Positions 59,239-64,000 of a DNA stretch of 64,000 nucleotides are shown here, one piece after another (within the stretch, counting starts at the first letter, position 1; every line of letters begins with the position of its first letter). Origin of the DNA: Tetracentron sinense (lineage: Eukaryota > Streptophyta > Magnoliopsida > Trochodendrales > Trochodendraceae). Location of the stretch: the NCBI GenBank assembly GCA_015143295.1, contig CM026568.1:34666441-34730440 (forward strand), in the 5' to 3' direction. The notes under the pieces were generated by a model. It had not been told where the DNA came from, did no database searches, and was given only the letters and a program-made list of their open reading frames with translations. A program made the position numbers and the translations under genes.

Positions 59239-60197
59239 TACCCTGATGTGGGAAGACTCCCACAAATAGGAATGTAACATAGGTTCTTCTGACTTGTGAG
59301 GGGAAATGTGTTTGGTGGAAACATGTTTGGAAGGTTGTAAAACATAGTACCATTGAGTTCAGTTATATATATATATATATATATTACCTTTAAAAGAAAA
59401 CACATACTATACCGATATGGAACTCCAAGCTTCCTCGTTCATGTGGTCCAGATGGAGGTCATGAGAGCATTCGAAATTGTAGTACATATACAAGTATGTG
59501 ATATGAATACAAGATAAATACAATATCTCGATTGAAACATCACCTAATATAGAATTGAATGTACAGTATACAGATACACACCACAGTTCAAAGAAAAATG
59601 TATCTAACACCTGCACTACATAGCAATAAATATCAATGAGAAAATCAATACTAGCTAATCTAGCATGACAATCATTCTTATAATTTATCATAATAACTCA
59701 AGTTTAGTGCAGTAAATAAGCTATAATTGATTTTCATTGTGGTACAACAACGCCATGATAATTTATCAGAAGCTATAATCCAAGAAAACAAGATAAAAAC
59801 TGGAAACACGGATACCAAAAATGGAGTACAATAAGACCTCACCCTAATAACTAACCATTTCGGTGTAAAGAGGTTTTATAAATACTAGAAGATATTACTG
59901 TTAGTAATATACATTCATCCATAAAAGATTTATTCCCATTATTACTTATGTGCAAAAGTTAAATCTTTTATATCGACTTCATTTCCAAGTACTGAATAGG
60001 TTATCCCACAGTCCCACCTAGTGCTTTAAAAGGCATGAGGTGAGACATTAGGATCTCCAAAGGCATGACGTGTTAGGCTCGACGCACGAGCCTTAATCTA
60101 CACGCTCTCCCATTTTGGGAATAAAAATTAATTAGAAATGATAAATTAAAAAAAAAAATTGTGTGACTGTGTGTACAAAGGAAGTACTATATATATA
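59239..60197. other. Spacer or upstream intron of the SAP gene
   Basis: No certain exon. A (TA)n run lies at 59364-59386. On the - strand an open stretch between about 59340 and 59239 (PSKHVSTKHISPHKSEEP) continues into the candidate first exon and might be coding. Confidence 0.4.
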
Positions 60198-60708
60198 TCA
60201 CTCTACTAATAAAAGTATAAGGAGTATACCAAACTTTATGTTGACATAATTACCCTTCACCATATTTTATTATATAAAAAATTTAGTTCTTTAACTAAGT
60301 AGGACCTTATTTTGTTGTTGTTATTGATAAGGACTCTATTAGTAGAGAGTTGGAATGACCAGTGCTCTCTCAATTGTGAATTGTGATATCATCGGTGTTG
60401 CTCTAAAATCATGTGCATGAATTTGAAGAAACTCTTGCCGTGAATTCGAAAGTCTGAATTGCTTCATAAGCAGTTCCATGAACCTGTTCTTGTAAGAGTA
60501 GCACCAGTTCAGCCAAAACGTTTGCCTACAATAGACAAAAACGTAGTGGTGACACAGCAATTGCCTCCGTATGGTTTACACAAAAGGCTGGAGAAAGTTC
60601 ACAAGCATTGGGTAGGCTTCCATTTCAACCACCATTCGTTTCAACAGGAGGAGGGAGGCTCTTTCACATGTGACAGTATAGCATATTTTTTGGGTACAAT
60701 TCAGTTAA

Positions 60709-60969
60709 TTGTATAAAGAATCTTTCAGTTACACAATAGGTAAAGACTCAGGCTGGATGAAACAAGTGAACCTCCCAGCTGTTACAGTGGAAAGCTTGGC
60801 GGGTCAAATCCAATTCTTGGGGCATAATTTGTCCAAATCTATCTGGAATACCGACTGCCCATGGTTTATAGAGAATTGCATCTATTTCACGAATGACACT
60901 TGGCCCCATTCATGGGCAACTTTTTCTAGATATTGGTATACTTTTGCTTCTTCCAGGGCTTTGTATTAG
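60709..60969 (+). pseudogene. Captured DUF295/F-box-type gene fragment
   Basis: The frame includes LPAVTVESLAGQIQFLGHNL and DCPWFIENCIYFTND. These resemble the 'FLG.N.S' and 'GNCIYFTDD' motifs of the DUF295 C-terminal domain of plant F-box-like proteins. It has no start of its own family and no full domain. Flanking frames at 60459-60716 and 60933-61250 are not recognised but may belong to the same captured locus; ttcttccag near 60955 resembles a retained splice acceptor. A fragment carried by the Helitron, not a working gene. Confidence 0.55.
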
Positions 60970-61786
60970 CAGCTTGTTTCCTCCATAGTTGTGTAAGGAG
61001 CAAGCTATGCAAGGTGAGGAGATTGCACGGGATTATTAAGAGGGTATCTTGGAATCAGGGGATTTACATGAATATCATGGACCAGAGTCACCGGACTGTT
61101 GGACCCTTTAGCCAGATGAAGAGAAAGGGACCCAAGGGTGAGCAATACTACCAAAAAAAGAGGAATAGATGTTCCCTTTATTTGTTGAGGCAGTTTACAG
61201 TGTTATTCTCTTTGTTCCTATTGTTAGTTACAATCTTGAGGCATCGGTAATTTATGTTTTAGCTTTAAACTGAAAATTTTGAGGGATCTATTCTTTGAAT
61301 CATCTTTTCCCAAATCACCTGATGTACAATTGCTAAGACATATATGGAGAAGCATTTTCAAGCTTCTTATTTTTCGTGTTTCTTTTTTGTCATTTATGCT
61401 CCTTAATCTGATTTCTCTGTTGTTTTGTTTCTTTGCTCTGCCTCTGCCTTTCTTTCCAGCATTATAGATATTTCAGTCCAACTTTCAAATTTTTAACATA
61501 TAATGGCTTTTAGTTATCTTTTGTAATTAAATATTTCTATTGTAGTTCTTTTCTGTCAATGTTCATTTTGTAATTAGCCAAAATTTTATTATTTCATCTT
61601 GGTCTCATTTATTTTAATTTTTTATGAGTTCATTACCCTCTTTACATTAACATCAACTCATATAATTGCAATTTGTTATCTTAATGGTGTCTTCGACTTA
61701 TATTTTAAAATTTTCCCATAATTTATTATAGCAATATTTGCAATTTATTCCTTGGCACAAAAATATGAGAGAGACACCATGGGCTG

Positions 61787-62485
61787 GTTATCAAACAAAA
61801 GTGCTCGCGAGTAGCTCGAGCTCATTAAAGGCTTGAGCTCGTTCGTTTTTTTTTAAAACGAGTTGAGTTGAGTACAAGCTTGATTTTCAAGCTCGTTTAG
61901 TTAACGAGTCAAGCTTGAACACATCCCTACTCAGCTCGTTAAAAGCTCGACTCGATTATATAAGAGGTTAACTCAGTCATTAATTAAGTTTGAATGGTTA
62001 ACTGAGACATTAATTAAGTTTAAAAGGCTAACTAAGTTTATTTATAACCGGAACTTTCCCACAATCTTCGTTGTGTTTCCGATGTGGGACAAAATCCCTT
62101 GTAAAAGAGAACACATGTGTTGATGTGTTCTCTTTTACAAGAGATTTAGTCCCACATCGGAAACACAACGAAGATTGGGGGTAAAGCTTGGCTATAAAAA
62201 GAATGAGTTGGAAAAGGGGGTACAATGGTACTCGTGCACAAGTCCAAAATCATGTACAAAGGGCTTCATTTTGGCTTTACTCTAGCTTGGTACTCAAGCT
62301 TGTGCTAGTTTCAATTGGACTAAACGAGCCGAGCTGTGTCCGAACTTAATGATATTTTCAAGAGCCGAGCTTGAACACAAGTTATTAAGCTCAAGTCGAG
62401 TTCAAGCCAAGCTTGAACATTAGCGTAATTTTACGAGCTGAGCTTGAACACCACACCATTCGGCTCGGCTCGATATGACCCCTAC
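61787..62485. mobile_element. Probable hAT-like insertion inside the Helitron
   Basis: Both sides are rich in gctcgagct/gagctcgag motifs. The right end gctcgatatgacccct resembles the termini of the hAT derivatives elsewhere in the window. The left end is degraded (tgggctggttatca). Only a 6-bp match, acacca, is seen at the flanks, so the ends are unproven. Confidence 0.45.
62062..62177. repeat. Near-perfect hairpin, 55-bp arms, 6-base loop
   Basis: 62062-62116 and 62123-62177 are inverted copies with 53 of 55 positions matching. The arms begin caatcttcgttgtgtttccg. A transcript would fold into a long double-stranded RNA. Confidence 0.9.
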
Positions 62486-62750
62486 ACCACACCCTTTATA
62501 CAATTTATTGAGACTATCCTCTGATATTTTCCATAAACACGATCGACCATTATATATTCATATCATTATATTAAAATTATATTTTTATCAAAATTAATAC
62601 GTGCAAAGCACGTGCACCATTACTAGTGTGTTTTTGTGTGTGTATATATAAACTATTATAATGAGAGAAGCGGGGTTAAAAAGTTGGTTGATATTTTTCA
62701 AATATTCCTAACAAGTCCCTCTTCCCAGTCTCTCTCCCCTTCCCCTCTCT

Positions 62751-62780
62751 CTCACGTGCATCGCACGCGCCGCCCACTAA
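62751..62780 (+). repeat. Second Helitron-type 3' terminus
   Basis: The hairpin cgtgc-atc-gcacg is followed by cgccgcccactaa and T, again a CTAA end after a GC-rich hairpin, 154 bp beyond the terminus at 62626. Confidence 0.55.
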
Positions 62781-64000
62781 TATATATATAATTCAACCAT
62801 CATATAGAAGAAAAATAATTTCAAGAGAGGCAAGTAAAGGATGCAATTTGAATTTACTTTGTGTTCACATTTATATTAAAAGGCAGACAGTGTTCATTTA
62901 TCATTTAACAGTTAGCGTGGTGAATTATGAATTCCAACCAGCAGTTGCATAGAAGTCACCAAAAAAATAATATGGAAAAAGAACAAAATAACTCTAAGTC
63001 CAAGTTATGTGGATATAACCCTATTTTTGGTTAATGAATGAGATGCACGCTTCAGGCATAAAGCGAGTGCGCCTCACATTGAAGTGTATGCTTCATGATT
63101 TAAGCCTTGAGGAAATTTCCTTGAGAGCCACACACACTTTTTAAAACATTGATCCCAATGACAAGTGTGTGTGTGTAGAAAGAAATTTAATTTTGTACTA
63201 AAAAAAACATCAAAACATATAGAACTTAGAAACTTGATAGTTCTCTACTACAAAAATTAACCTTTAGTGCAAAATCATAAAATGATTGTCAGAACATTTG
63301 CTAAAATCAGAACAGTTTTACTAAGTACAATTTAAACCTAAATTATACACAAATAAAAGGAAAATCAAAAAGTAATATAATTGTTTGTATGGTCCAGTTT
63401 CCAATAGGGGCATGATCTTGTGAGTAGACATTTAGTTGTGGGTGGGATGCTGAACAATACAAGGTTGGCTGTGGGATGTTAATCCCTTCGAGTAAACTTA
63501 CAAGACCATATCCCTTCCAATAATGTTTGTAATAACAATGACCTCTTGGATAATATGCCAATGACGATAACTGACAATACACTCCATTCAGGTATGTATA
63601 TATGCTTGCATTGCCAAACAACCCATGTATGCGATCATGAAAGCAGCAGTACTGATGATTTAAGTTATGTTTCTCAGCAGAGATGATGGGAATAAAAAAA
63701 AAATCTTGTTTCAGTTTGTGGGATCAATTCCCCTAATTATCACTGATTGAACTCTCGAAATCCTCCAAAAAACATTCTTTAAAGAGACTTCAGAATTCCA
63801 ATATCCCTTGATCGAATTTAGCCGCTACATTGCCAGCCCATCAGTCACGACTCCCCAAGATAGAAAAGATCCAGAGATCAGTTGAAACTCACTCACACAA
63901 ATTACATGGGATTTGAAAACCAAATCCCTCCAAAAAAGATCGAACTCAACATTCAAAACCTAGTTTCACCCCATATAATTCTCATCCGTCATTCAAGACT
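62781..64000. other. No gene recognised
   Basis: AT-rich sequence to the end of the window. On the - strand it might hold the leader or first intron of the SAP gene, but I cannot place an exon. Confidence 0.4.

Larger units (their letters stand above)
60198..62626 (+). mobile_element. Non-autonomous Helitron, 2429 bp
   Basis: The 5' end tcactctactaataaaag follows an A. The 3' end has the hairpin acgtgc-aaa-gcacgt (62599-62613), 9 bases of spacer plus CTAG (62623-62626), and T follows. This is the full set of Helitron end signals. It has no Rep or helicase. The interior holds a DUF295-like gene fragment (60709-60969), a gctcgag-rich hAT-like stretch (about 61790-62485) and a 55-bp-arm hairpin. 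Confidence 0.85.

Noticed and set aside
60003..60130. Cluster ggcatgaggtgag, ggctcgacgcacgagcc as a structured RNA
   Set aside because: Similar degenerate sequence recurs near 63040-63130 and looks like a diffuse repeat; no stable tRNA- or snRNA-like fold seen by eye.
1..64000. tRNA, rRNA, snoRNA or miRNA genes and organellar inserts
   Set aside because: None recognised on either strand by eye; a covariance-model and small-RNA search would be decisive.

Overview
The window is nuclear DNA of a flowering plant. Coding exons are split by many introns with plant-type GT-AG borders. Four single-copy plant genes are recognisable, and most of the remaining DNA is plant-type mobile DNA: Gypsy-like LTRs, a RepHel/RPA Helitron, hAT elements with 8-bp target duplications, Mutator-like elements with 9-bp duplications, L1-type LINEs, a SINE and MITEs. 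The species cannot be fixed from the sequence; there is no sign of bacterial, viral or organellar sequence.

Layout. 1-4733 is the terminal part of an LTR retrotransposon that carries an intact solo LTR (1207-3741) and abuts a Helitron. 4734-16568 is an old autonomous-type Helitron with Rep, PIF1-type helicase and RPA-like segments. It is split by a 4.4-kb hAT transposon (6071-10497) inserted just before the Rep HUH motif. 16816-20915 is a MITE-bearing promoter followed by a SWP73/SNF12 (BAF60) chromatin-remodelling subunit gene on the + strand. Its single coding-region intron holds a LINE fragment, and its 3' flank holds a 3.6-kb dead LINE (21471-25088). 25100-27848 shows no gene. 27849-29260 is a tandem duplication split by a second LINE. 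29569-32496 is a Mutator-like element with a second copy of the same family inside it. 32894-34345 is a hAT element followed by a SINE.

34398-41907 is a 13-exon FIGL1 (fidgetin-like AAA ATPase) gene on the + strand. 42333-46518 is a cluster of MITEs and hAT derivatives, including a 67-bp hAT relic. 46659-52016 is a 12-exon peroxisomal sulfite oxidase gene on the - strand, convergent with FIGL1. 53479-54270 is a Tourist-like MITE with a hAT element inside one of its terminal repeats. 55607-59238 is a small SAP-domain protein gene on the - strand that uses a GC-AG intron; its 5' end is not certain. 60198-62626 is a non-autonomous Helitron carrying a DUF295-like gene fragment and a large hairpin. 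Nothing coding is recognised after it.

The four host genes are unrelated in function: chromatin remodelling, meiotic and DNA-repair recombination control, sulfite detoxification, and a nucleic-acid-binding SAP protein. They form no operon or cluster. The strength of the window is its readable record of nested insertions, most of them supported by exact target-site duplications. I did not find convincing evidence of a new biological system.
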